From positions 1 through 26,223 of the forward strand of contig CAOSLI010000011.1 in NCBI GenBank assembly GCA_948524275.1: DNA of 26,223 bases. The letters are read 5' to 3'. Positions within the stretch are counted from its first letter, which is position 1; every line of letters starts with the position of its first letter. Position numbers and translations under genes: made by a program. Origin of the DNA: an uncultured Clostridia bacterium (GTDB lineage Bacteria > Bacillota > Clostridia > TANB77 > CAG-508). Shown piece after piece: positions 1 through 10,833 of the stretch. The notes under the pieces were generated by a model. It was given only the letters and a program-made list of their open reading frames with translations, had not been told where the DNA came from and did no database searches.

Positions 1-2
1 AA

Positions 3-143
3 GATGAAGAGGGAGAAATATCTATAATAGACATTGGACTATTCCAAAAAGAAGCGGCAGAGTTAATAGTTTTATTACTTTCTGCATTTGACAATGTATT
101 GAAAGTTGATGAAGATTATACAAGAAAAATGAAAAGGCAGTAA
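3..143 (+). CDS. C-terminal end of an unknown protein (5' truncated by window)
   Basis: An open frame enters from the left edge and ends at the TAA at 141-143, giving about 46 residues that finish KMKRQ. The visible part is acidic and then helical (a hydrophobic ELIVLLLSAF stretch). I do not recognise the family. It lies 17 nt upstream of the giant helicase/methylase gene on the same strand, so it is probably the preceding gene of the same operon. The CGG at 55-57 is split between codons (GCG GCA) and causes no shift. Confidence 0.6.
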   Translation, partial: DEEGEISIIDIGLFQKEAAELIVLLLSAFDNVLKVDEDYTRKMKRQ

Positions 144-160
144 TTTAGAGGAGGAGTAGT

Positions 161-3100
161 TTGGGAAAAATAATAGAAACAAGACAACTCTACAAAGAAG
201 TCATAAATGAACTTTCAGAAAGTGCAGAAAATTGGAGAAAGTTTTTAGATAGCAGTGCATGGAATTTCAAATATGATTTTGATGACCAAATTTTAATATA
301 TGCACAGCGACCAGATGCAAGAGCTTGTGCAACAATGGAAGAATGGAATAAAAAAGTAGTACCACATAGATGGGTAAATAGTGGAGCAACACCAATTTAT
401 GTATTCGACAAAAATCCGTATAGTAAATATCCATTTAAGTTAGTATTTGATTTATCAGACACGAACAACTATAATAATACAAAGTACAAATTGTGGTCTA
501 TAAAACAAGAATATGAAAAAGATATAATTGAAAGTTTAGAAGCCAATTTTGGAGATATAGGCTCAAAAGAAAATTTATCACAAGCTATAATTTCTGCAAG
601 TTATAATATGGTAGTAGATAATATAGAAGATTATTTGACATCAATTATAGATAACAAGGCAAATTCAATGCTTGCAACTATATCAAATGAAGAGATAAAA
701 ACTATGCTTATTACTACTACATGGGCAAGTGTAAGCTATATGATGATGACCAGATGTGGAATAAATGCAAAAGAGCAAATACAAGAGCAAGAATTATCAT
801 ATATAAAATACTTTAACAACCAAGAAGTTCTAACAACATTAGGTGCAAGTGTAAGTGATATAGCAGAAATGGGTTTGAGAGAAATTGCAAGGACAGTTGC
901 AAATCTACAAAAAAGTGAAAAATTAAAAAATCGTACAATTGAGAAATTTGATAAAGAAATGTATTCTAATGATAATGAAAAAATCAAAGGAGGAAATGAA
1001 GATGGTAGAGAAAATAGAGTACACGAAACAAGGGGATTATTATATGCCCAACCTAACAATGGAGAAAGAGAAGATACCAACAGGAAAATACGCTCTGATG
1101 AGATACAATTATCTAAAGAATCACAAGAACTACGAGTTGACAAGATTAGTAATGAACAAGGAACTAGCACAACACTTGACACAAGTACAGGAACAAGTGA
1201 GCCAGAGAGTGGAAGAATTGGTAGAGATGATGAAGAAACAACAAGGAATAACGGAAGAATTGAAAGCCAAAGACCAGATGACATGGGTAGGACTCATGAA
1301 CAACATCAAAGCGACAGCAGAGGAAATGGCAGCGAACGAAATAATTTACATTTAGGTATTTATAGTAGGGACAGTAGTAAGGACTGTCCTTATGTTGTTA
1401 CAGATGCAAAAGTTAATCAAATACTAACTAATGCACCACATTTAAGAGTTTCTAATAGTGAAATTAGACAATACTTTGAAAATGAAAAAGACAAAAGTAA
1501 ACGAGCAGAATTTCTAAAAGGTAGCTTTAATATTGATTATACAGAAATTACAATAAATGATGAAAGATATGGCTATAAAGCATTTGAAAATGGACTTTTA
1601 GTATGGAAAGGTAGTTTTTTATCAAGAGATACAGAAAGTTTTATTTCATGGGAAAATTTAATTGATAATTATGAAGCTATGATTATGCTTAATCAATTAA
1701 AAGATGTGGAAACAAGAATCTCATCTGTTACAGACCAAATGTCTTTAATCAATGAGGCAGAAAAAAAGCCAGAACTAGAATTTACACAAGAGTTTATAGA
1801 TAGAGTATTACAAGAAAGAGGAACATTCAGCAAATATTCTATATATCAACAATTTGAAACACATTTGTCATTAAAAGATAATGCAGACTATCTAAAGAAA
1901 ATGTATGGATTAGGCTATTATGGAACAACTGGAACTGTATCTGGATCAGGAATAGGTTTGCAATGTTCTCCTAAAGGTATGACATTAAATAGAGGTTATT
2001 TCAAAGACGAAATCACAACAACAATAAGTTGGAATGATGTAGCAAAAAGAATAACAGAACTTATTAAGTTAGAAAGATATTTGAATGAAAAGGAAATTGC
2101 AGAATATCCTAATTGGCTAAAAGAGCAAGAACAAGCAAAAGAATTAAGAGAAGCAGAAGAAAAACTAGAAAATCAAGCAGAACAACAAGAGCATGAACTT
2201 GCCAAAAGAGTATATTCATTTGTTAAGCTATCAGATTTATATAATTATCCAGATGATACAGCAGCTTTAAATACAGATGAAGAAAATATTGAAATAGTAA
2301 AATCAGATATAAGTGATACAAGAAATGTAAATGACTATGTAAATGCTTTAAATAAAATAAGAGAAAGTATTACTGATACTGATTCGCAAAAACATGAACT
2401 AGATGTACTAATATCTATATTAGAGAAAAGAGTTCCACATTATGAATATCATTTAGGAGATACTGTCTATATTGGTGCAGATAAGTATGAAATTGCAGGT
2501 ATAAAGGACAATGTAGTTACCTTAATTGACACGAAATTTCCAATACTTAATAAACAAATGAGCTTTGATGAATTTGAAAGAAAAGTCAAGGACAATTATT
2601 CAAATGACCATTTAATTGTAAAAGAACAAGAAGAAACAACGGAAATTAAAGAAGATAATTTATTAGAAGTAAATACTAATAAAGAACAAAATACTCAAAA
2701 AGAAGAGATAGTACAGCCAGAAACAGAAGAACAACAAGGAGAAAATAAGCTACAAGATAAACAAGAAAAGCCATATAAAGTAGGACAAACAGTTTATTTA
2801 GAATCTGACAGAGCATATAACATATACAGTATAGACCTAGAAAAAGATAAAATAGAATTGCAAGACTTACAAATGCCTATACCTATTTTTAGAGAAGAAA
2901 GTATTTTAACCTTTGAAAGTCTATATAATCAGAACGAGAGAAACTTTCCAAAACAAGATATTAAGCCTAATTTTGTAAGAACTAAAAACAAAATACAAGA
3001 CTTCGTATTACATCCAGAAGTAGCACTAGAAGATAGAAATAATTATAAAATTACAGATAATAATTTAGGAATTGGAACACCTAGAGAAAAATTTGAGAGA

Positions 3101-6100
3101 AATATTGCTGCAATTAAAGTATTGAAAAAGTGTGAAGAGGAAAATAGGTATGCGACTCCAGAAGAACAAGAAATTATGTCAAAATATGTCGGATGGGGTG
3201 GCTTACAACAAGCATTTAAAGAAGATGATAGTAGTTGGTCAAATGAATATAAAACATTAAAAGAATTATTAAATGATGAGGAATATAAAAATGCTAGAAG
3301 TTCTGTACTGACAGCATTTTACACACCACCTATTGTAATCAATTCAATGTATGAAATACTACAAAATATGGGGTTAAAAGAAGCCAATATATTAGAGCCA
3401 TCATGTGGTGTTGGAAATTTCTTTGGAATGTTACCAACACAATTAAAAGAATGCAAAATGTATGGTGTTGAGCTTGATTCTATATCTGGAAGAATAGCAC
3501 AACAATTATATCAAAAGTCCACAATAGCAGTAAATGCCTATGAAAAAGTAGAATTACCTGATAGCTTTTTTGATGTAGCAGTTCGGCAATGTACCATTTG
3601 ATGAATATAAGCCAAACGATAAAAGATACAATAAGAATAAGTTTCTAACGCATGATTACTTTTTTGCAAAAACACTAGATAAGGTTAGACCTCGGTGGAG
3701 TGATTGCATTTATAACCTCAAAAGGAACAATGGACAAAAAGAATTCAGAAGTTAGAAAGTATATTGCACAAAGAGCAGAGCTGTTGGGAGCGATAAGGCT
3801 ACCTAATAACACATTTACCAAAAACGCAGGAACGAAAGTAACTTCAGATATACTATTTTTGAAAAAAAGAGAGAATATGACTGATATTATGCCAGACTGG
3901 GTTTATTTAGACACTGACAAAAATGGTATTACAATGAATAAATATTTTGTCGATAATCCAGACATGATATTAGGAACAATGGAAATGGAGTCTACACAAT
4001 TTGGTAGACCAGATTCGACTTGTAAACCTTATGAGGGAATAGAATTAAAAACTTTATTAGATGAAGCAAAAGAGAAGATAGAAGGAGAAATTACAGAATA
4101 TGAAATAGGAGATATTGAAGAAAGAGAAGAAACAATGCTCCCAGCAGATCCTTCTGTAAAAAACTTTTCTTATACTATTATTGATGGCAAAGTATATTTT
4201 AGAGAAAACAGTGTAATGGCAGAACAAGACTTGCCAATTACCACAATAAGCAGAATAAAAGGAATGATAGAACTTCGTGATTGTGTCAGAGATTTAATAG
4301 ATTTACAAACAGAAGATTATCCAGAAGAAAATATTAAAGTAGCACAAGCAAAATTGAATAGAATGTATGACAACTATGTTAAGAAGTATGGAATTATAAA
4401 TAGCAGAGGAAATCGTTTAGCATTTGAAGCAGATAGTAGCTATTATTTACTATGTTCACTAGAAGTAATGGACAGTGAGGGCAGATTTGTGCGAAAAGCA
4501 GATATGTTCTCAAAAAGAACTATCAAAGCATATAAGGAAATAACAAGTGTTGATACTGCAAATGAAGCACTAATTGTATCATTATCAGAAAAAGCAAGTG
4601 TTGATTTAGAATATATGTCAAAACTTACAAGCAAAACACAAGAAGAGTTAGTAAAAGAGCTAGATGGTATTATTTATAAACTTCCTATGGAAAATAATAA
4701 ATATGTAACAAGTGATGAATACCTTTCTGGAAATATAAGAGAAAAATTAAAAATGGCAGAAGCATCAGTTGGAATGCACCCAGAATTTGCAACTAATATA
4801 GAAGCATTAAAACAAGTAATGCCAAAAGATTTAACAGCCAATGAAATTGGAATAAAGTTAGGTGCAACATGGATACCAACAGAGATTATTGATAGCTTTA
4901 TGTATGAATTGTTAGAAACTCCAAATCATGCACAATGGAATATGAAAGTAAAATTTAGCGAGTATAATTCACAATGGTATATAACAAGTAAAAATTATGA
5001 TTATTCAAATGTAAAAGCTAATAAAACCTATGGAACAAATAGAGTAAATGCCTATGAAATTATTGAAAAAACATTGAATTTAAAAGATGTGAAAGTATTT
5101 GATACTGTAACAGATCTTGATGGAAACAAAAAAAGGGAATTTAATGCAAAAGAAACAGCTATTGCACAAGCAAAGCAAGACCAAATTAAGCAAGCATTTG
5201 AAGATTGGATTTTTAATGATGTAGAAAGAAGAGAGCGATTAGTAAGGCTATACAATGACAGATTCAATAGTATTCGACCTCGTGAATATGATGGAAGTCA
5301 TTTGAATTTTGTAGGTATGAATCCAGAAATAAAGTTAAGGAAGCATCAACAAAATGCCATTGCTCATATTTTGTATGGAAGAAATACACTGTTAGCACAT
5401 GAAGTACGGAGCAGGAAAGACCTTTGAAATGGTTGCTCGGTGCTATGGAAAGTAAAAGGCTTGGACTTTGTAACAAGTCTATTTTTGTTGTTCCAAACCA
5501 CATCATTGAACAATTCGCAGCAGAATTTCTACAACTATATCCAAGTGCAAACATTATGGTTGCGACAAAAAAAGACTTTGCAACAGCTAATAGAAAGAAG
5601 TTTTGCTCTCGTATTGCTACTGGAGATTTTGATGCAGTAATCATACGGACATTCACAATTTGAAAAGATCCCTATGTCAATAGAAAGACAACAGCAGCTA
5701 ATTGAAAAGCAAATTGCAGATATTATAGCAGGAATAGCACAAGCTAAAAGAGATAAGGCAGAGAATTTTACTATAAAACAAATGGAAAAAACAAGACGAG
5801 GGTTAGAAAGCAAACTTGAGAAATTAAATTCACAAACAAGGAAAGATGATGTAATCAACTTTGAACAGTTAGGAATAGATAAAATATTTGTAGATGAAGC
5901 ACACAACTACAAAAATTTATTTTTATATACTAAAATGAACAATGTAGGTGGAATTTCACAGACAGATGCACAAAAGAGTAGCGATTTATATATGAAATGT
6001 CGTTATATGGATGAGATAACAGATGGTAGAGGAGTAGTATTTGCTACTGGTACACCAGTAAGTAATTCAATGGTAGAGCTCTACACTATGCAACGATATT

Positions 6101-7840
6101 TACAATATAACGATTTAAGAAAAATAGGACTTGAACATTTTGATAATTGGGCATCTATTTTTGGAGAAACAGTAACAGCAATGGAACTTTCGCCAGAACG
6201 GAACAAGTTATAGGAGTAAAACAAGATTCTCAAAATTTCATAATTTACCAGAACTTATGTCGCTTTTCAAAGAAGTTGCAGATATACAAACTGCTGATAC
6301 TTTAAATTTACCAACACCAGAGGTAGTAAGACATGATGAAATAGTAAAACCTAGTCAAATGCAACAAGATATGGTAGCAGAATTAGGAGAAAGAGCAGAA
6401 GCTATTAGAAAAGGTAGTGTAGATCCTAGCGAAGATAATATGCTAAAAATTACTAATGAGGGTAGAAAACTTGCACTAGACCAAAGACTTATGAATGAAA
6501 TGCTAGAAGATAATGAAAATGGAAAAGTTGGAACTTGTGCAAATAACATCTATAAAATATGGGAAGAAAATAAAGAACAAAAACTAACACAATTAGTATT
6601 CTGTGATTTGTCTACACCAAAGCAATTTGAAGAGAAATTTGATGACGAGGGAAATTATGTATTTACTGATGTTTATAACGATTTAAGAAGAAAGCTAGTA
6701 TTAAAAGGTATTCCACGAGAAGAAATTGCCTTTATACATGAGGCAGATAATGAAACTAAAAAGAAAGAACTATTTGCTAAAGTAAGAAAAGGCGAAATTA
6801 GAGTGCTAATGGGAAGTACAAGCAAAATGGGTGCAGGTACTAATGTGCAAGATAAAATAATAGCTTTACACCATTTAGACACACCATATAGACCAGCCGA
6901 CTTAACACAAAGAAATGGTAGAGGAGTAAGACAAGGAAATCAAAATAAGCAAGTTCATATATATACCTATGTAACAGAAAAAACATTTGATGCTTACTTA
7001 TTTCAAATGTTAGAGAGAAAGCAAGGCTTTATATCACAAATAATGACTTCAAAGACTCCAGATAGAACAGCAGATGATATAGATGAAACGGCATTGAGCT
7101 ATGGAGAAATTAAGGCTTTAGCAACAGGAAATAAATATATACTAGAAAAGACACAGTTAGATTCAGAAGTTGCAAAATTAAAAATAGTAAGACAAAGTTA
7201 TCAAAGCCAGATTTATGATTTAGAAGATAAAATTGCAAGATCATATCCAAATCAAATAAAAGAGATACAAGAAAAGGTCGATGCACTAGAAGCTGATGTC
7301 AAGCAGCTAGAAGATAACACAATACCAAATGAAGATGGCTTTTCTAAAATGACACTTAAAGGAATTGAATATACTGATAAAGAGCAAGCAGGAAAAGCAA
7401 TACTAGAAGTTTGCAAAGCAAAATCAAATCCAGATATTGAAGATATAGGAGAATATAGGGGATTTAGATTAGAACTTGGTTTTAATTCAGTAGAAAAGAA
7501 ATTTACTATGACTATGAGAAATAAATATAGTTATAGTATTTTTTTAGGTAGTGATACTTTTGGTAATATTACAAGAATAAATAATGCACTAGAAGCAATA
7601 AAAGATAAGATTCCAGATGCAAAGTTGAGAATAGAAGATATTGAAAAGCAACTTGAAACAGCAAAAATAGAAGTTCAAAAACCATTTCCAAAAGAAGAAG
7701 AATTAAAAGAAAAAATGAAAAAACTTGAAGAATTAAATATTTTATTAAAGCTAGATGAAAAAGAAAAACAAGTATTAGATACATCAAATGATGAAATAGA
7801 AGATAATGAAAAAGATAAAAACAAAGACCATGAAAGATAA
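161..7840 (+). CDS. Giant SNF2-family helicase / N6-adenine DNA methylase of an ICE, read through six CGGN +1 sites
   Basis: This is one gene of 2557 aa once the C of CGG is skipped at 3584, 3693, 5407, 5438, 5646 and 6199. Read conventionally it would be scored as several pseudogene pieces. It starts at TTG 161 behind a GAGGAGG box at 147-155. Residues 1-80 resemble an ArdC-like DNA-binding region. A polar, low-complexity linker covers about residues 265-410. The methylase part has a SAM motif EPSCGVGNFF near residue 1080 and a catalytic GNVPF (an NPPF-like motif) at 1142-1146. The helicase part has P-loop GAGKT at 1749-1753, VDEAH at 1909-1913, and motif V/VI TQRNGRGVRQGNQN. The C-terminus is coiled coil. 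Such proteins are common in Clostridial ICEs, where they are thought to modify or remodel element DNA. The exact role is inferred. Length is normal for the family after recoding. A TnpV-like gene overlaps the linker in another frame. Confidence 0.93.
1002..1355 (+). CDS. TnpV-like protein encoded in an alternative frame inside the helicase/methylase gene
   Basis: ATG 1002 is preceded by AAAGGAGG at 986-993, an ideal ribosome binding site with 8 nt spacing. The 117 aa product reads like the transposon-encoded TnpV family (recognised from memory). It has the YYMPNL start region, a GKYALMRYNYLKNH block, and the C-terminal hallmark ITEELKAKDQM / WVGLMNNIK / ...NEIIYI. The frame is different from that of the surrounding 161-7840 gene, whose sequence here is a disordered charged linker, so the same DNA appears to carry two proteins. 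TnpV function is not established; it is found on mobile elements. The frame is open further upstream to 939, but the ribosome binding site selects 1002. Confidence 0.72.
   Translation: MVEKIEYTKQGDYYMPNLTMEKEKIPTGKYALMRYNYLKNHKNYELTRLVMNKELAQHLTQVQEQVSQRVEELVEMMKKQQGITEELKAKDQMTWVGLMNNIKATAEEMAANEIIYI
3584..3587 (+). other. CGGC +1 recoding site 1 (methylase GNVPF motif)
   Basis: GTT-CGGC-AAT. Skipping C3584 gives DVAV-G1142-NVPFDE, the catalytic motif. The zero frame hits TGA at 3599 five codons later. Confidence 0.93.
3693..3696 (+). other. CGGT +1 recoding site 2 (methylase PGG turn)
   Basis: CCT-CGGT-GGA. Skipping C3693 gives KVRP-G1178-GVIAFITSKG, the expected family sequence. The zero frame stops at TAG 3753. 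Confidence 0.93.
5407..5410 (+). other. CGGA +1 recoding site 3 (helicase P-loop)
   Basis: GTA-CGGA-GCA. Skipping C5407 gives HEV-G1749-AGKTFEM, the Walker A glycine. The zero frame stops at TGA 5425. Confidence 0.95.
5438..5441 (+). other. CGGT +1 recoding site 4 (just after helicase P-loop)
   Basis: GCT-CGGT-GCT, only 31 nt after site 3. Skipping C5438 gives EMVA-G1759-AMESKRLG. The zero frame stops at TAA 5453. Confidence 0.94.
5646..5649 (+). other. CGGA +1 recoding site 5 (helicase)
   Basis: ATA-CGGA-CAT. Skipping C5646 gives DAVII-G1828-HSQFEKIPMS, the family's conserved block. The zero frame stops at TGA 5661. Confidence 0.94.
6199..6202 (+). other. CGGA +1 recoding site 6 (helicase)
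   Basis: GAA-CGGA-ACA. Skipping C6199 gives LSPE-G2012-TSYRSKTRFSKF and joins the two flanking helicase segments. The zero frame stops at TAG 6211. Confidence 0.94.
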
Positions 7841-7850
7841 TCTATATGCA

Positions 7851-7890
7851 AAGAAGATATTAAAAAATTAGTATCTTCTTGTATCTTTTT
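7851..7890 (+). terminator. Intrinsic terminator after the helicase/methylase gene
   Basis: AAGAAGATA (7851-7859) pairs with TATCTTCTT (7872-7880) around a 12-nt loop, followed by GTATCTTTTT. It lies 11 nt after the stop codon. Its core repeats almost exactly at 9784-9803. Confidence 0.65.
7856..7875 (+). repeat. Direct repeat copy 1 flanking the cargo pair
   Basis: This 20-nt sequence beginning GATATTAA matches 9784-9803 at 19 of 20 positions (A/G at the ninth base). It forms the stem and loop core of the left terminator. Confidence 0.7.
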
Positions 7891-7912
7891 ATAAAAAGAT
7901 ATGGTATAATCA
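7880..7912 (+). promoter_or_regulatory. Putative promoter of the cargo pair
   Basis: TATAAT at 7905-7910 is preceded by TGG, an extended -10 box (TGnTATAAT). The -35 region is weak (TATCTT at 7882-7887 with a 17-nt spacer). It sits after the terminator and 39 nt before the ATG at 7949, so the cargo genes probably have their own transcript. Confidence 0.5.
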
Positions 7913-7948
7913 TCTCGACAGATAGTAATTTATAGGGAGGATTAAAAT

Positions 7949-9190
7949 ATGTGGCTAAGTATTAGTATAGCAGTAATGGTTTTTATAATATTGTTAATAT
8001 ATATTTTGAAAAGTGAAAAAAAGAAAAAAACTAATAAAGAACAGGAAGTTGGATTGTTGATAAATAATACAGAAAATTCGTTTCCAACAATTAAAATAGT
8101 AGAGAATAAAAATCTTATTCCAGATGAGAAAAATAGAATTAAAGATATAGATATAAAAAAAGCCATTTCTAGTATAGATAATATAGTTCCAAATACTGCA
8201 ATGATTGGAAATAATATAAAAAATAGTACAGAATTATTAAATAGTAATAGGGCTTTCTTTTCAGCAAGTAAAAAAGGAACTGAAAATATGATGAAAGTAA
8301 AAGGAACAAATGAGCTATATGGAACGCAAGTTATAGGAGGAAAATTCAATAAGCAAACAAAATTTGTAAATGAAAATCAAATGATAAAAAATGCAGGAAA
8401 AGGAGCTTTAGTAAATGCTGGATTTAATATGGCTTCAATGGTTGTTGGGCAATATTATATGAATGAAATTAATAATAAACTTGATGATTTAAAAGAAGAT
8501 ATTAATTTGATTTCTGATTACTTGGATTCAGATTATAAGAGTAGAATAGCATATATTGTATCAAAGCTAAAAGAAGTAATTGAGAATAAATTAGAAATTT
8601 TAAGTAGTGAATTTTCTATAAACAAACGATATGATGATATATTAGAATTAGAAAGTGATTGTTCAAAGCTATTAGGACAAGCCAACGAAATGATAAAAAA
8701 TAATATTAAGGAAGTAAATATAGATTATAGAAAATATGAAAAACAATTAAAACAAGTACATAAATGGTTTTTAAGACAGCAAATATTACAAACCTTATTA
8801 TTAGAAATAGGAAATTTAAGATATGTATTATCAAATGGAAATGAAACATCCAAATTAAGTCATACTCAATACAACAATTATTTATTACAATGTAATAATG
8901 TTAATAATGAATTAGAAAAATGGCATAATTCAGTTGGTAAAAAATTAGGGATTGATGTTATGGTGGCAAGAAGAAATGGAAATTTCTTTAAAATAAAGAA
9001 GCATACAATAGGAAAGATAAATGAAGAGTGGGCATATAATAAAATCAATGAAAATATAGTTGAATTGATAAAAAATCAAACTAATGTAGCAAAATTAGAG
9101 CCATATATAAATAAAAAACAAGATGAAATAATTAAAATTCAAAAATATAATGGAGAATACTATAATTTGATTGAAGAAAAAAACAAATAA
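7949..9190 (+). CDS. Unknown membrane-anchored protein, cargo gene 1
   Basis: 413 aa from ATG 7949, with GGGAGG at 7935-7940 as ribosome binding site. Residues 1-21 form one strong hydrophobic segment followed by a lysine-rich stretch, so it is probably an N-terminally anchored protein facing the cytoplasm. Around residues 150-175 there is a small-residue/hydrophobic patch (GALVNAGFNMASMVVGQYY). The remainder is long amphipathic helices rich in Lys, Glu and Asn. I do not recognise a family. It has no in-frame CGG. It is followed at 50 nt by a second unknown gene, and the pair is set apart from the transfer genes by a promoter and twin terminators, as expected of cargo (for example exclusion, defence or stress). 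The function is unknown. Confidence 0.8.
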   Translation: MWLSISIAVMVFIILLIYILKSEKKKKTNKEQEVGLLINNTENSFPTIKIVENKNLIPDEKNRIKDIDIKKAISSIDNIVPNTAMIGNNIKNSTELLNSNRAFFSASKKGTENMMKVKGTNELYGTQVIGGKFNKQTKFVNENQMIKNAGKGALVNAGFNMASMVVGQYYMNEINNKLDDLKEDINLISDYLDSDYKSRIAYIVSKLKEVIENKLEILSSEFSINKRYDDILELESDCSKLLGQANEMIKNNIKEVNIDYRKYEKQLKQVHKWFLRQQILQTLLLEIGNLRYVLSNGNETSKLSHTQYNNYLLQCNNVNNELEKWHNSVGKKLGIDVMVARRNGNFFKIKKHTIGKINEEWAYNKINENIVELIKNQTNVAKLEPYINKKQDEIIKIQKYNGEYYNLIEEKNK

Positions 9191-9240
9191 AAACATAGTT
9201 TAATCAGCGACAAATTACAATTTGAAAGTGAGATGAGAAT

Positions 9241-9735
9241 ATGGGAGATACAGAAATAATCTGCTCTAATAGAGATATTACTAAAAGATTAAGGCAAGTA
9301 GTTACTGATGATACTTTATGGCAAAGAGTATATATTTTTTGTAAGCATTTAGCAAAATTCATTCATGCACCTATATCATTAAGTGATTATAAAAGAATAG
9401 AAAAATATACTAACGACAAAGAATTAGTAGAAGCAGTATATAATGCTATAAAAGATTATTTCTATGTGGATAACACAGATGGTCATTTTGATATTATAGG
9501 ACACGCTTATTGCGTAGCATTGTTATCTCAAACAAAATATAATAGAGAAAGTACAATAAATTATCTAAATAGATGTGCAGATATTCTAATAAAGAATAAT
9601 GAGCAAGGTTATGGATTAGCAATGTATAGAAATATGAAAGCATTAAGCAAAGAATATCCTGATTTAAAGGATTTAGAAAAAAAGTTACAATGTTTTAAAG
9701 ATTATGATTATTGGAAAGAAAAGAATAACAAGTAA
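9241..9735 (+). CDS. Unknown soluble helical protein, cargo gene 2
   Basis: 164 aa from ATG 9241, with a weak purine-rich ribosome binding site (GAGATGAG) just upstream. No signal peptide or membrane segment is visible. The sequence is predicted mostly helical, with a possible helical-repeat feel in the second half (residues 85-140: Cys/His-containing HAYCVALLSQ, then YLNRCADILIKNNEQGYGLAMYRNMKAL). No family is recognised. It is probably co-transcribed with the membrane-anchored gene upstream, since there is no terminator in the 50-nt gap, and the two are likely to act together. Confidence 0.75.
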   Translation: MGDTEIICSNRDITKRLRQVVTDDTLWQRVYIFCKHLAKFIHAPISLSDYKRIEKYTNDKELVEAVYNAIKDYFYVDNTDGHFDIIGHAYCVALLSQTKYNRESTINYLNRCADILIKNNEQGYGLAMYRNMKALSKEYPDLKDLEKKLQCFKDYDYWKEKNNK

Positions 9736-9779
9736 TTGCTAAATTACAAGTTGATGAAATAAAAAATATAAACAAATTT

Positions 9780-9812
9780 AAGAGATATTAAGAAATTAGT
9801 ATCTCTTTTTTT
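9780..9812 (+). terminator. Intrinsic terminator after the cargo pair
   Basis: AAGAGATA (9780-9787) pairs with TATCTCTT (9800-9807) and runs into a T tract up to 9812. The loop TTAAGAAATTAG is nearly identical to the loop of the terminator at 7851-7880. Confidence 0.8.
9784..9803 (+). repeat. Direct repeat copy 2 flanking the cargo pair
   Basis: Partner of 7856-7875, spaced 1928 nt away, so the two bracket both cargo genes. This could mark a past insertion by recombination, or reuse of the same terminator. Confidence 0.7.
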
Positions 9813-9833
9813 GTTGGAAAGGTAGTGAAAAAT

Positions 9834-10808
9834 ATGCCTTATATACCACCAGAAATAGTAAAAAAAGCAGAAGAAATGGACTTATTAACTTACTTGCAAA
9901 ACTATGAGCCAGATGAGTTAGTGAAGATAGGAAACGGAACATATACCACAAAAACACATGATAGTATGAGAATAAGTAATGGGTTATGGAATTGGTTTTC
10001 AGAGGGTATAGGTGGAAAAAATGCTGTTTCTTATCTAATGAAAGTAAAAAAATATTCCTTTTTAGAAGCTATACAAACAATTATAGGCAATATAAATGTT
10101 AAGCAGCCTGTAATTTATAAAGAAGAAAAACAAGAAAACATTGTGTTAGTTTTACCAACAAAATCAAATAATTGTGATCGTGCAAAAAGATATTTAATGA
10201 GTAGGGGAATTGCCCCAGAGATAATAAAAGAGTGCATAGAAAACAATTTGATTTATGAAAGTGAGCCTAATCACAATGTTGTTTTTATAGGTGTAGATGA
10301 TGAAAATTGTCCAAAGTATGCTTTTTGTAGAGGTACAAACGATACAAGATTTATGGGAGAATCGAAAGGAAGTGATAAAGCATATACCTTTAGATTAAAG
10401 GCAAAAACAGAAAGCAATAGAGTACATTTATTTGAAAGTGCTATTGATTTATTATCTTATGCAACATTATTAAAAATGAAAAATATAGACTGGCATAGAG
10501 AAAATATGATTTCACTTGCAGGAGTAAATAGCCCATCAAAGACAAGTGAAAATAATAAAATACCAATAGCAATAAAAGAATTTTTAGAGAAGAATCCTAA
10601 CATAAATGAAATACATTTGCATTTAGATAATGATGAAGTTGGAAGAAATGCAAGCATAGCTTTGCAAGAAACACTATCAAAAAGCTATAAAGTTTTAGAT
10701 AGACCTGCACCATTAGGAAAGGACTGCAATGATTATTTACGATATATGTTAGGTATAAAAAAGTTGAATAAAACAGCAAAAGAAAAGGTATGCGAAGTAG
10801 CAAGATAA
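9834..10808 (+). CDS. DUF3991/Toprim primase-like protein
   Basis: 324 aa from ATG 9834 (MPYIPPEIV...). The alternative GTG at 9825 is only 2 nt from the GGAAAGG box (9816-9822), too close to be used. The N-terminal half matches the DUF3991 type found in conjugative elements, with NGLWNWFSEG-IGGKNAVSYLM around residue 55. The C-terminal half is a Toprim fold: acidic motif FESAIDLLSY with E201, and HLDNDEVGR with D265 and D267. These proteins are thought to prime the transferred strand in the recipient. It sits between the cargo and the oriT/relaxase block, which is usual for the family. The CGG at 9935 is split as AAC GGA and causes no shift. Confidence 0.88.
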   Translation: MPYIPPEIVKKAEEMDLLTYLQNYEPDELVKIGNGTYTTKTHDSMRISNGLWNWFSEGIGGKNAVSYLMKVKKYSFLEAIQTIIGNINVKQPVIYKEEKQENIVLVLPTKSNNCDRAKRYLMSRGIAPEIIKECIENNLIYESEPNHNVVFIGVDDENCPKYAFCRGTNDTRFMGESKGSDKAYTFRLKAKTESNRVHLFESAIDLLSYATLLKMKNIDWHRENMISLAGVNSPSKTSENNKIPIAIKEFLEKNPNINEIHLHLDNDEVGRNASIALQETLSKSYKVLDRPAPLGKDCNDYLRYMLGIKKLNKTAKEKVCEVAR

Positions 10809-10833
10809 AACAAAAAATGGAGGAAAACAAATT

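Noticed and set aside
736..1284. 182 aa antisense open frame opposite the helicase linker
   Set aside because: Leu/Ser-rich shadow of the opposite strand, with no ribosome binding site and no recognisable domain.
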